In this document: positions 36,674 to 46,155 of the stretch, piece by piece | Layout: every line of letters begins with the position of its first letter | Position numbering within the stretch: position 1 is the stretch's first letter | Source: Mesorhizobium hawassense | GTDB taxonomy: Bacteria; Pseudomonadota; Alphaproteobacteria; Rhizobiales; Rhizobiaceae | Direction: 5' to 3' | Assembly (NCBI RefSeq): GCF_003289945.1 | Contig: NZ_QMBP01000009.1 | Span: 1 to 64,000 of the forward strand | DNA: 64,000 nucleotides | Notes under the pieces: model-generated | What the model saw: the letters and a program-made list of their open reading frames with translations, nothing else | Databases searched by the model: none | What the model was told of the DNA's origin: nothing | Position numbers and translations under genes: made by a program

Positions 36674-39600
36674 CGCAGCTCCTCTACCCAAATAACAATG
36701 ACATATCCCACGCCACAAAAGAGGCGGTTGCCTCCGCAATCCTGCATACTGTCTATGACCGGTTGCGAGGCTCAGGCCCTACTGGCCGCATAATCTATCG
36801 CGAAAAGCCGTCGAAAGTTATTCACACCCAGCATTTGTTGCCACGCAGGCGTCCGTCAGAGACTGCTACAACCTACGAGGAAAAAGATGATGTCACGTCT
36901 CCTGCTCACATCGGGACAGCCGGGCTGACGTTTCAAATCGGGGATCGGAAAGACAAGGCGATAACAATTGGCTTACGCGCGTGCATTTATCTTCGCATGC
37001 TGCCGTCGACGCCAGATCTGACCGCGTCAAACGTGGTTTTCAGGTTAGCCAAAAATGCCCGGTCGATCATTCTCAGGCATCGGCGCGAGGCGCTCCGCCG
37101 GGCAGAAGAAGAGAACAAGGCAATACTAGGCGATGAGGGTCGCAAAAACCCTGCATGGTTGGAGATCAAAAATCGCGTCACGGAGGAGGCGGAAAATGCC
37201 GCGCTGCTCGAACTTGGGATTGCGCCAGCGGTCCTCCATTCACCGGCACGCGAAGATGCCCTCGTTTCTATCCTCTCGGAAGAGGACGAAGCACCTGGCT
37301 CAGACGATCCTGCTGTCAACGACGATCCGGAGACGGCTGAAGTAGAATCTGGCGATACAGCGCCTGAACCTGCAATCGACACGATCAATGACCAAGCGCG
37401 AGGCCCGGCTACGGCGGACAGCGATACGCTGAAAGCATTCGAGTTCAAAGTCGGGCCGGGAGCAACCGATGCACCTCCGGCTGCGCTAATTGAGCGTGAG
37501 CATATTCCGCAAAAATGGCTGCGCATTCCTCTCGATCTCGGCTCGCTGCGTATCGACCTCTCATTGAGCCGCGAAGCCATCGATCGGTCGATTGCGGAAT
37601 TCAACACCCAAATGCAGCGCCGCGTGGAGAGCGCGATTGATGCGTGGGAGGCAGACGACAACCCCGAGACAGGCGGGATGCTTTGGGGATTTCCTGCCGG
37701 TAGAGGCATGCATAGTCGGACTATCGACCCTGCGGAGGTTGTTAATTGGGATCAAACGCTGGCGACCCTGCGGACCAATCGTCGAATTGCAAGGCCGAGC
37801 ATTCTACCTGTACTGGAGTACGAGAATTTAGAAGATCCCCTTGATCCGGATGAGCGGACAGTTCGGATCATTCTGGCAAACGAATCCGATCTTATTGACG
37901 CAAAGCAGGCTGCGGCGCGCGAGTCCGACGCGACGTTGTACCAAGTAGAGATATCGACCGAGTTCGATCCTGACTTGCACCGTCCCATCCGTCTGGAGCG
38001 GATTGCGCCGTCATACCGCTACAATCAGTTTCTCTCGTACGATGCGCTTGGGATCAATTGTGGGGTCCGTCGGCGGGGGCTCATCGATGCGCGTATCCTC
38101 GAGACGACATCGCTGCCGGTTTATTGCCAACCGCTTATTCGGCAGTTCGACATCACGCCCGCACCTGATTTTGCCGCTCTCGGGCTAGACGACGGTGGAC
38201 TTGATATTCTGAGAAGCCTTCTGAAAGCCTTTGACGACTGGCTCGCATCCGTCGTGGCAGCGCGACCTTACGCGCAGTCCCTCGATCCCATTGCAGATGC
38301 CGAAGACTACGCCCGCGAGAAGCAGCAGTTTGAGGAAGTCGATTTACGCGGATGGCAAGCAGAACGGGAAGGCATCGCGCGTGGACTTGCCATACTTGAG
38401 CGGGCTTTTCAGGCGCAATCGAGCGGCAAAGCCTATGATGATCCAGAGGTGTTGCCGCTAACTGCGTGGCGGTTCACAAACCAGACCTTCGGCGAATTCT
38501 GGGGAAGAAAAAACACGAGCGTCACGGGGTGGCGTCTATTCCAGGTAGCGTTCCTTCTGTCCCAGCTTCCTGCCGTGGTCTCGCGCCTCGATGCATGGAA
38601 GCCTGCGCCTGCGCAAACATCCGCCGACGACCGCGAGGCGACCCTTCTCTATTTCTCGACGGGTGGCGGAAAATCAGAGAGCTTTTTCGGCTTGCTGGTA
38701 TTTTGCCTCGCCTTTGACAGATTGCGGGGAAAAAAGCGCGGCATAAGCGCACTTGTTCGATATCCTTTGCGTCTACTCACAAGCCAACAGGCGCAGCGCC
38801 TCGCCCAGGTGTTGGCGGCTGCCTATCAGGTCAAATGGGCCTGGACGAAGAAAGGCTTAGATCTCAAGGGCAGTGGCTTTGAGATCGGCTTCTGGGTCGG
38901 TGGCGGCAACACGCCTAATAATCGAAATGACCGTGGCGTGTCTGAAATACCGTCCCTAAGCAACGACTGGGACGAGGTAGCATTACGTCACGGGGACTAT
39001 GCCGTCTATCTGAAGAAATGGCGTCGGCTGGCGACCTGCCCATTCTGCAGCGGCAGTCTCGTCGGTCTGGAGGGCAAGCGTGTCTCGACCATTGGTCTTC
39101 GGCGCTTTCGCGAAGGCCCGCCGCAAGAGGAGCGGCTAGCACATTGTTGCTTCAACAAGGACTGCGAGTGGAACCGCCGAAATCCGAACGACGGCAAGCC
39201 GTCCCCCCTGCCAATCCACATTATGGATTCGGACATTTACGCGTATTCGCCTGCCATACTGCTGGGGACAGTCGATAAGCTCGCATTGATCGGACAGAGC
39301 GCCCGTACGCTTGTTCGGGTTCTTGGCATGTTTGGGTATCCGGCATGGCATCATGTTGAATCAGGCCGGTTCGTTTCTCCCTACACCCGCGAACAGTTCC
39401 GAAAAGGACCCGAGTTCCACGGCTGTGAGGCGCTCTTTCCATTCTATGCGAACGGCAAGAAGCTCCTCTTCGACCCCTACCCGCTTCTGGAAGTCCAGGA
39501 CGAGGCCCACCTGTTGGATGAGTCCCTGGGCACTTTCTCGGGGCTCTTTGAGACAACCTTCCATCACGCACTTCAAATGTTGGCGCCGCTACTCGGCGAC

Positions 39601-41097
39601 CAGTTGGTCACCGAACACGGCAAGGCCCGCCCACCGAGGATCATCGCCGCCTCAGCCACGGTCTCAGAGCCGGCGCGCCAGATCGATCAAATTTATCAAC
39701 GGCAAGTTCGTCTGTTCCCCCAGCCAGGCCCAGACCTATACGAGAGCTTTTACGCAAGGTTGCAGCGGCCACAAAGTGGCGATGCCGCACGCGATGCTAG
39801 CAGTAATGTAGAGCATCGAACGCCGACAAGACGGCGCTACGTCTCGCTAATGACGAACGGGCGGACACACACGGCCGCAACCGTTGCGGTTCTGTCGGCA
39901 TTCCATTTGACGATCACCCAGCTTCTGAAATCGTTCATCGAAGGTGACGAACCCGCGCGCTGGGCCGTGCGTCGCGCGCTAGCCGATGCACTTCCTTCAG
40001 ACATTTTTTGGCAGGGTCATCGCGACTGCCTGCTCGACACCAGCATTGAGCACGCTCACATCGCATATGTCGTGGACCTCAACCGCATCGCGCTGCTTTA
40101 CGTCACGAACAAGAAAGGTGGCGACAACGTTAAGGCAGCGCTCCAGGACGTTATTCGGCGGGACCACCGGCTCGCCGGCATTGATGATATCCCGGGTGTC
40201 CGAACATCTTTGATTACTGGCGCAATCGATGCGGGTCTGATCGGCTCAATCGTGACGGAAGCGGCGTATAAGCCAGCCGTCGGAACGCCCTTCAGTTTCG
40301 ACGCGTTGCAGAACTCACTCCGCGGCGTGATTGCAACATCGGCGATCTCGCATGGCGTCGATGTCGACGAATTCAACATGATGTTTTTTGCGGGGCAGCC
40401 GCCGGATATCGCTGAGTATATCCAGGCCTCGTCGCGTGTGGGACGCGCGCATGTTGGCACGAGCATTCTGATACCAACGCCGCAGCAACGTCGCGACCGT
40501 TACATTGTCGAGATACACGATATCTTCCACCGCTTTCTCGAGCGCATGATCGACGCCGCGCCGGTCGAACGTTGGGCCGAGAACGCAATCACGCGAACGC
40601 TTGCATCATTCTTACAGCTCAAGCTGTGCGGAGTGGACTACATCCGAAACATGAACGGTGCGGGCTCGGCGGCGGGCAAGGCAGCGCTGGCTGAGCCTGA
40701 CAATGTGGGAGAAATCGGCACGCGATCGCGGACGGATCATATCAATCTGCTGAACGAGCTCCGCGACTTCGTTGTCGATGGCATTGGCCTCTACCACGCG
40801 ACCTCTCCCGTCAATAAGGACTTTTACAAGCAGCGCATCCACGATCTGTTCGATCAAGCCACCACGGCGATGGAAAAGTCCAACTGGAAGACTGAGACAC
40901 TCGACATGTTCTTCAGACAACTTGGCGCGCCGTTATCCAAGCCCATGACGAGTCTCCGAGATGTCAGCGAGGCTGGCCTGATTGAAGGTGGTATTGGAAC
41001 AGGCTCCGATCGCATCGGTCTAAGCAACCTTGGCCGTGTCATGTCCGCGCTCATGCGGGGAAACAACAGTTGGACGGCCGGAGAGACCGGGGAGTAG
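36670..41097 (+). CDS. drmA: DrmA-type helicase of a DISARM system
   Basis: A 1475-residue SF2 helicase. Walker A is FSTGGGKSE (Lys668), motif Ia RYPLRLLTSQQ, the DEAH box QDEAHLLDES (Asp944), motif III AASATVSEP, and motifs V/VI TSAISHGVDVDEFNMM and QASSRVGRA (Arg1256). A zinc-ribbon insertion lies between motifs Ia and II: CPFCSGSL, then CCFNKDCEW. The N-terminal 600 residues are a large accessory region with an acidic linker near 200-260. DrmA together with DrmB forms the core of DISARM that handles incoming phage DNA. It overlaps the previous gene by ATGA and lies five bases before drmB. Confidence 0.85.
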   Translation: MTQLLYPNNNDISHATKEAVASAILHTVYDRLRGSGPTGRIIYREKPSKVIHTQHLLPRRRPSETATTYEEKDDVTSPAHIGTAGLTFQIGDRKDKAITIGLRACIYLRMLPSTPDLTASNVVFRLAKNARSIILRHRREALRRAEEENKAILGDEGRKNPAWLEIKNRVTEEAENAALLELGIAPAVLHSPAREDALVSILSEEDEAPGSDDPAVNDDPETAEVESGDTAPEPAIDTINDQARGPATADSDTLKAFEFKVGPGATDAPPAALIEREHIPQKWLRIPLDLGSLRIDLSLSREAIDRSIAEFNTQMQRRVESAIDAWEADDNPETGGMLWGFPAGRGMHSRTIDPAEVVNWDQTLATLRTNRRIARPSILPVLEYENLEDPLDPDERTVRIILANESDLIDAKQAAARESDATLYQVEISTEFDPDLHRPIRLERIAPSYRYNQFLSYDALGINCGVRRRGLIDARILETTSLPVYCQPLIRQFDITPAPDFAALGLDDGGLDILRSLLKAFDDWLASVVAARPYAQSLDPIADAEDYAREKQQFEEVDLRGWQAEREGIARGLAILERAFQAQSSGKAYDDPEVLPLTAWRFTNQTFGEFWGRKNTSVTGWRLFQVAFLLSQLPAVVSRLDAWKPAPAQTSADDREATLLYFSTGGGKSESFFGLLVFCLAFDRLRGKKRGISALVRYPLRLLTSQQAQRLAQVLAAAYQVKWAWTKKGLDLKGSGFEIGFWVGGGNTPNNRNDRGVSEIPSLSNDWDEVALRHGDYAVYLKKWRRLATCPFCSGSLVGLEGKRVSTIGLRRFREGPPQEERLAHCCFNKDCEWNRRNPNDGKPSPLPIHIMDSDIYAYSPAILLGTVDKLALIGQSARTLVRVLGMFGYPAWHHVESGRFVSPYTREQFRKGPEFHGCEALFPFYANGKKLLFDPYPLLEVQDEAHLLDESLGTFSGLFETTFHHALQMLAPLLGDQLVTEHGKARPPRIIAASATVSEPARQIDQIYQRQVRLFPQPGPDLYESFYARLQRPQSGDAARDASSNVEHRTPTRRRYVSLMTNGRTHTAATVAVLSAFHLTITQLLKSFIEGDEPARWAVRRALADALPSDIFWQGHRDCLLDTSIEHAHIAYVVDLNRIALLYVTNKKGGDNVKAALQDVIRRDHRLAGIDDIPGVRTSLITGAIDAGLIGSIVTEAAYKPAVGTPFSFDALQNSLRGVIATSAISHGVDVDEFNMMFFAGQPPDIAEYIQASSRVGRAHVGTSILIPTPQQRRDRYIVEIHDIFHRFLERMIDAAPVERWAENAITRTLASFLQLKLCGVDYIRNMNGAGSAAGKAALAEPDNVGEIGTRSRTDHINLLNELRDFVVDGIGLYHATSPVNKDFYKQRIHDLFDQATTAMEKSNWKTETLDMFFRQLGAPLSKPMTSLRDVSEAGLIEGGIGTGSDRIGLSNLGRVMSALMRGNNSWTAGETGE

Positions 41098-41102
41098 GCG
41101 TT

Positions 41103-43340
41103 ATGGCAAGGCAACCCAGTCAGTCGAATAACGAGGCGGATGCCAAAGGCCCCTCCATGACTCGTTCGCAGGCTCAAATCGCCATGAGCTACGCACCGGG
41201 TCAGCACTTCACATTTGAGGGCGCCGCCGGGGCGTGCCAGGCCATACCCTCGCCCAATGCGACGCCAGCTCGACTTGATCCGACGACGCGGGTTCAGATT
41301 GAAATGCGTATCAATGAGGCGGCGCGCGCGTGGTTCGACAAGGCTATCGCCTGTCGCCAAAACGATACCAACGCCCCCCCTCCATTTGCCGATTTTTGTG
41401 TCGAGGTGTCGTTGCTAGATTCAACTCGAACACAATATTCCTTCCGGCCGCAGGTGTTTACCTATCTCCGGCCAGATCGGATGGGATATCTGCCCCGCCC
41501 GACGACATTGATATGCAGCGAGTGCGGGTTAATTGAAGCAACGGACAATCCCAGGCAGATGGGAGAACGTCTCTCGGCCCTTAGTCAGGCTTGCGCGCAC
41601 CCGAAACGGCCGAACGATCCGACGCGCTGCTCGTGGGGGCAGCTTGATGTGATCTTTGCGCATTGGTCGGGGTCCTGGAAGGCCGCCAGCCCTAACATGA
41701 CAGTCTATGACCAAGCCTCACGCCGGCCGATCAAGAGATATGCCGTTTGCGGAAAATGCGGTACCCGCCAGTTCGTGCTCAACAAGGACCAAGTCGCGCT
41801 GTCAAATTGGTCGTTCTCCTGCGCGAATTGCGGAACTAAGCACCCTGATCCCTGGATTGAGAAATGCGACGAAACACTTGGCCGGATCGCCGCCACGATT
41901 GGATCCGGAGGAAATATCGTCGGCGAAGCGTCGATGGAGAAAATCAACTACGCCGCATCATCGGCCTATTTCGTGAAATCCGACACGTTCATCACCTTTC
42001 CGGAAAATTCTGGAATTGAAGCACTGGAACCCGGACAGGCCCACCTTCTTGCCGATGTAATTGAACGCATTGTTGGGCTCGAGGGGCCGCCGCTCAGTGA
42101 TGCGGAGGTGGCAGCACAACTGGTATCCAGGGACCGTCCAGTCGAAGCGAGAGAGTTCGACGAGATATTGCAGGGTCTGCAACTCGCCACAGACAATCAA
42201 AACACAGCCGTCGCCAATTTGATGATCAACATGAAAGCCGAACGGCTTTCTATTTGGCAAAGGGCCGGTTGGCTGACACGCAATAGCGCTTTACCGGCTC
42301 ATATCCTGGCAAAGCTTCAGGAGAGGCACGAATGGACGGGCAAGTATGATCCCTTCAGGCTGCTCGTCGAACATGAGGCGCTCTCCAAGACCAAGCTGCG
42401 CGGCGAGATCGTTGGCGGGCGCGCGAGCTATGTCGATTTTACGAACCCCGACGAATGGCTTGTGACACCGAATTCACCGCAACGTGCCACAATGATATCG
42501 ACGGCCGAGCAAGCCAAGACGTTTCTGGGCGTTGAGCGCGCGGGGCTAATAAGCAAGTTCGACTTGTGCAAGTTCAGCTACGGATTCTCGCGCGTCGGAA
42601 ACGGTCCCAAAATCCACAAGCACGGCAGGATGATGCCCGTGCGTCTAAACCTGTTTCCAAGGGTTCACGTGGCACAGGAGACGCTTCATCCGGTTTATGT
42701 TTTGGAGCAATCGAACGAAGCCTTCTATTTTAAGCTCGATGAAGCTCTGGTTCGAGCATGGCTGTCGCAGGCCGCGCTGGGCTGTGTTGATATCGGGTTT
42801 CTTGCGGAGTACCCGGACAATTTTGCCGCTGCCATGCTGGGATCGGCCGGGGTGATGAGCGGGTACCTAGAGGAGCATGACCGCGAGTCGAACCCCACCA
42901 TCTACACAATGACCTATGCGCTGCTACATTCCTATTCCCACTACATTATGCAGGGAATACAGCAATTCTCGGGCCTCGATCTGGGGTCCATTGGCGAGTA
43001 TTTGTTCCCCTGCGATCTGGGTTTTGTGGTCTACCGCAATGGTATGACGCTCGACCTCGGAGACTTGTCGGCGTTGTGGCGCAACCACCACGAGGCGTTT
43101 CTATCCTACCTGAGAAATTTTCCGACATCTTTGGGATGCAATCTCGGAAATCTTTGCATGACCAAGGGTGGCGCCTGCCCGGATTGCATTATGATTCCTG
43201 AGGTCATCTGTCTCACGGCTAATAAGTATTTGAGCCGTTCGACACTGATTGGTCGCGGCAGGCCGGATTTCATCGTCGGTGAAGAGCAAATCAGAGGCTA
43301 CCTTCAGTTCGCGCTAGATCATGCCCGATCAAAGCAATGA
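41103..43340 (+). CDS. drmB: DrmB, DUF1998-domain protein of a DISARM system
   Basis: A 745-residue protein. Two cysteine clusters appear in the first third (CSECGLIEATDN and CGKCGTRQF...CANCGTKHPD). The C terminus carries the DUF1998 pattern: YALLHSYSHYIMQGIQQFSGLDLGS-type sequence, then the cysteine set GCNLGNLCMTKGGACPDC and RSTLIGRG. DUF1998 defines DrmB, the partner of the DrmA helicase. The ATG at 41103 was chosen because a GGGGAG ribosome site precedes it and the upstream frame is inside drmA. It overlaps drmC by 20 bases. Confidence 0.88.
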   Translation: MARQPSQSNNEADAKGPSMTRSQAQIAMSYAPGQHFTFEGAAGACQAIPSPNATPARLDPTTRVQIEMRINEAARAWFDKAIACRQNDTNAPPPFADFCVEVSLLDSTRTQYSFRPQVFTYLRPDRMGYLPRPTTLICSECGLIEATDNPRQMGERLSALSQACAHPKRPNDPTRCSWGQLDVIFAHWSGSWKAASPNMTVYDQASRRPIKRYAVCGKCGTRQFVLNKDQVALSNWSFSCANCGTKHPDPWIEKCDETLGRIAATIGSGGNIVGEASMEKINYAASSAYFVKSDTFITFPENSGIEALEPGQAHLLADVIERIVGLEGPPLSDAEVAAQLVSRDRPVEAREFDEILQGLQLATDNQNTAVANLMINMKAERLSIWQRAGWLTRNSALPAHILAKLQERHEWTGKYDPFRLLVEHEALSKTKLRGEIVGGRASYVDFTNPDEWLVTPNSPQRATMISTAEQAKTFLGVERAGLISKFDLCKFSYGFSRVGNGPKIHKHGRMMPVRLNLFPRVHVAQETLHPVYVLEQSNEAFYFKLDEALVRAWLSQAALGCVDIGFLAEYPDNFAAAMLGSAGVMSGYLEEHDRESNPTIYTMTYALLHSYSHYIMQGIQQFSGLDLGSIGEYLFPCDLGFVVYRNGMTLDLGDLSALWRNHHEAFLSYLRNFPTSLGCNLGNLCMTKGGACPDCIMIPEVICLTANKYLSRSTLIGRGRPDFIVGEEQIRGYLQFALDHARSKQ

Positions 43341-44184
43341 GGCCACCATTGATGGGCTTCTTCTCGGGCTCTCACCGCTAGCCCGCCAGGCCTCTCGGAT
43401 TCTCGCATATTTGGCGGTGTTTCCCGACGGCCTAGGCGGTTCCGATGTCGCGCTATCGTCGCGTATCGGCGAAGTCTCCGCTGAACATGTAGCTATCGCA
43501 CGTCGTTCCCTTTTAGCTGCTGGCTTTGCCGCCCAAGTAAACTTCTCCACGAAGCTCATCGCAGCTCCGGAAATGCTGCGACGCCTGGCTGAGAATCTCA
43601 TGGGTATCGCGGTGTATTTGCTCGCTCACAAGGATCGCAACCTGGTCGAGCTAGTTCTCACTGAGCCTGGTGAAAACAGCACGCTTCGCAAAGCCATCGA
43701 TGGCCTGCATGCGCTTTCGCCAATCGTGTTTCAAACAACCGACGTGTTCTTCCGCGTTGCGCGTGCGGCGAAGCATGATCTCGTCGTCCTTGCTCCTTTC
43801 ATCGACAATCAGGGCGCCAGTCTTCTGGTGGAACTATTCTCAATCTGCGGGCCGGGCGTGCGCTGTCATCTGGTCTGTCGTCCCCTGAGTGAGCCTCAGT
43901 GTGGCGCCGCATTTCTCCAACGCGCAAACGATTTCAGACGAATAGGCGTCCTAGTTTACGAATACGCACTTCCGTCAACGCTGCCCTCAGGGCGGGAGAC
44001 ATTTCACGCGAAGGTCGTGCTTGCCGACCAAGACCTGTTCTATATCGGATCGAGCAACTTCATGGGATCGGCGCTGGATCGGTCATTTGAATGCGGTGTC
44101 CTCGTGGAGGGCGGAGCAGCGAAGGAACTGTCTTCTGTTCTGGCCGCCTTACGTTCAATCGCCAAGCCAGTGCACCACTATTAA
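43321..44184 (+). CDS. drmC: DrmC, phospholipase-D-fold protein of a DISARM system
   Basis: A 287-residue protein with an N-terminal winged-helix-like part (about 1-100) and a PLD-like domain. One clear HKD motif is present: TFHAKVVLADQDLFYIGSSNF, with His, Lys, Asp and Asn. The earlier half of the fold (KHDLVVLAPFIDNQGASLL) lacks an obvious first HKD, so it may act as a dimer. DrmC is the accessory PLD component found in both DISARM classes and is reported as dispensable in some. It is the last gene of the operon. Confidence 0.85.
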   Translation: MPDQSNEATIDGLLLGLSPLARQASRILAYLAVFPDGLGGSDVALSSRIGEVSAEHVAIARRSLLAAGFAAQVNFSTKLIAAPEMLRRLAENLMGIAVYLLAHKDRNLVELVLTEPGENSTLRKAIDGLHALSPIVFQTTDVFFRVARAAKHDLVVLAPFIDNQGASLLVELFSICGPGVRCHLVCRPLSEPQCGAAFLQRANDFRRIGVLVYEYALPSTLPSGRETFHAKVVLADQDLFYIGSSNFMGSALDRSFECGVLVEGGAAKELSSVLAALRSIAKPVHHY

Positions 44185-44189
44185 TGGTC

Positions 44190-44375
44190 GGTCGCACGCA
44201 GCTTTGCGGCTTGGCATGGACCTGCCGGGACCAGCCGGTGCGCACGATGTGGGCGACGCCGAGCGCGTCGGCCTTGTCGGTCTTGTTGCGTTGGACCGAC
44301 ATCGCGACACGCGCGTGCTGCGTCTCCAGGCAGACTGCTTGCAGGCCGAGTTTCCTGGTTTCCGGATGCAGCCGC
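44190..44375 (-). pseudogene. IS110-family transposase fragment
   Basis: The minus strand encodes KLGLQAVCLETQHARVAMSV directly followed by QRNKTDKADALGVAHIVRTGW, the end of the DEDD-type N-terminal domain of IS110 transposases. Both sides are cut: nothing matching the rest of the element lies next to it. It starts six bases after the drmC stop, so an IS110-type event marks the downstream border of the DISARM-type operon. Confidence 0.75.
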
Positions 44376-44496
44376 GGCTACGACGATCCTCCCCTCGGAG
44401 CCGACGCCGCGAAGGCCGTTGTGTTGACGATCTCCGACAGATTATGAATGATCCCGCGACACTCTAAACTGACAATTCCGAGATCTGAGCCGTCTG

Positions 44497-45099
44497 CTAT
44501 TCGAGAGCTTTATAGGAAGCTGATGCATAAGGTTCGAGACCGGTCCGCCGCTTGACCATTTCGATGTAGCCGGCGGCCGTATTGTAGAACCTCGTCGCAT
44601 TCTCGGGATCGGCCATTCTCGAGTAGTCGAGATGCCGGGTCTTTTGATGCAGCTTCAGCGGGGCTTTAACAGTATCTTGAATCTCGGTTGGCTCGATCTC
44701 ATAGGGAGAAGAGTGGGTCACCAGATTACGCCATTGCTGCATCTGCCCGATATCGCGGAACATGCCCTGGCGCTTATCAATCTGAATGCCGGCGGCAGAC
44801 ATCAGCAATTGCATTTTGTCCCAGAATCGCCTTCCCTGCCGGTATTGCTGGTAGTCAAAGCCCTCGAAGCGACTATCCGATTGCATCAAGAACGCCACGG
44901 ATGCGGAAAAGCTCTCGATAGCGGCGAAGGAGAGGACCATCCCTCCCGTGAAGAAAGAAAATCCCATCGAGAGGTTGCCCGTCTTTGGGCGCTTATCCAT
45001 TGCCAGCCCTATCTTGATTAAATCGCCTGCTGCATTGAGCGTCAGGTCCCAGTCATGGTTTTGAGCTGAGTATTCGTAAGGCAAGATAACGTCCTTCAC
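44497..45099 (-). CDS. predicted HEPN-like protein
   Basis: A 200-residue helical protein. Near residue 124 it has WRNLVTHSSPYEIEP, in which RNLVTH is an Rx4H motif characteristic of HEPN-fold RNases and toxins. The preceding helices (MVLSFAAIESFSASVAFLMQ, FWDKMQLLMSAAGIQI) match the all-helical HEPN layout. No nucleotidyltransferase antitoxin is adjacent. HEPN proteins are common effectors or helpers in defence islands. The start is an ATG at 45099; no strong ribosome site was noted. The family call is from motif and helix pattern only. Confidence 0.5.
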   Translation of the reverse strand: MKDVILPYEYSAQNHDWDLTLNAAGDLIKIGLAMDKRPKTGNLSMGFSFFTGGMVLSFAAIESFSASVAFLMQSDSRFEGFDYQQYRQGRRFWDKMQLLMSAAGIQIDKRQGMFRDIGQMQQWRNLVTHSSPYEIEPTEIQDTVKAPLKLHQKTRHLDYSRMADPENATRFYNTAAGYIEMVKRRTGLEPYASASYKALE

Positions 45100-45488
45100 G
45101 CAATGCTGGGTGGCCGGAGGCTCATGATGTCGCGTTTCTCCCGGCGGAAACCCTCATCAAGACGTTTTTCGGTCGGTGATGGGGCTGGAATGAACGACAC
45201 TTGGCGCCTTAACGACGCTCTGCTGGTATTTGCAATAGGTCTGGTACCACTGCATAATCGGATGGCACTCGTCGAACGGCTTCGCAAGCTCGCCGTTGCC
45301 CCACGCCGAGTCGAGCTTGCGCGTGAAAACGCCGAGCAAGCTAATTTGGTCAGCGAAGCTTTTCGCAGACTTCCTTTCTGCAAGATTTGCGAAACGTTGC
45401 CTGGAACAGAAAGCAGGCCCTAGTGGCCACCAACCGTTTTTTACCGATCCATGCCCAGGGTCTCCGCCCTTGATGTGAATGGGATGAT
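45100..45488. other. stretch with a possible minus-strand gene remnant
   Basis: On the minus strand a frame ending at 45157 reads RFANLAERKSAKSFADQISLLGVFTRKLDSAWGNG and FDECHPIMQWYQTYCKYQQS, with natural composition, but it has no good start, because the frame upstream overlaps the divergent gene at 45489. It may be the tail of a lost gene. The plus-strand frame opposite is probably its shadow. Confidence 0.3.
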
Positions 45489-45986
45489 ATGATGCTGCTG
45501 AATCCAATTGAGGTGATTGCCGCAAAGCGGGCTCACCTTGCTCGTCTGGCCAATGAGGGAGGAGCCTTAGGTGAGCAGCACGCATTGTTGGTTATGGATC
45601 GGTGGATCGCTCGCCCGAAAGGCTCTGGACTGCGAATTCTTCTTGAGGAGCTTGCTGCGGACGGAATCAAGATCAGGGCCTCCAGTTTCGATGCTTTGGC
45701 CCTGTCGACCACGATAGATTTTTCTGATCGCGGGGAGGTTCGACTGCGTCTCCCTGAGATTACTTTCATTGAGATCAAGTCCGCAAATCAACCTCGTGTT
45801 CAACCCGGTTTTAAAGGCTTCTTTTTCGCTATAACCGAAAGCGAAATCGCCGCGTCAGAGCAGTTGGGCCAAAGACATCGAGTGGCTCTATTTAATAAGA
45901 TCACTGGCGAGCTTCTCCTAACATCGGTGCCGGAGATAATCTCGCGCACGAAGTCAATGAACTGGCAGCTTTCGGTCCAGCTCTAA
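45489..45986 (+). CDS. hypothetical protein with a possible nuclease-like ExK motif
   Basis: A 165-residue soluble protein. In the second half, LRLPEITFIEIKSANQPRV supplies a strand with IEIK (an ExK pattern), followed by GFKGFFFAITESEIAASEQLGQRHRVALFN, a layout seen in DUF3883-like and other restriction-endonuclease-fold proteins that read 'EvKs...fyfT.nE...a......y.l'. The first half is helical. No methylase or helicase is fused. Function inferred weakly. It converges on the 786-residue recombinase-like gene, leaving about 170 bases between them. Confidence 0.5.
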   Translation: MMLLNPIEVIAAKRAHLARLANEGGALGEQHALLVMDRWIARPKGSGLRILLEELAADGIKIRASSFDALALSTTIDFSDRGEVRLRLPEITFIEIKSANQPRVQPGFKGFFFAITESEIAASEQLGQRHRVALFNKITGELLLTSVPEIISRTKSMNWQLSVQL

Positions 45987-46155
45987 CGGGTCAACATTTT
46001 GTGTCAAACGTTCGATTCTAATCTAGCACGAGCGATGATTGCGTTCGCCGGACCTGCAAGCCGATGTCTATAATTAGTATTAGGCGCAAAGCAGTCAGCC
46101 TTTAAAATCACGTGAATCGGGCAGGGTTAAGCTATTTTTTCACCCCCGATGTTCC

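Noticed and set aside
32336..44184. BREX or Druantia as an alternative name for the helicase-methylase operon
   Set aside because: No PglZ, BrxC-like ATPase or DruA-E pattern is present, whereas DUF1998, the DrmA-type helicase and the PLD protein match DISARM.
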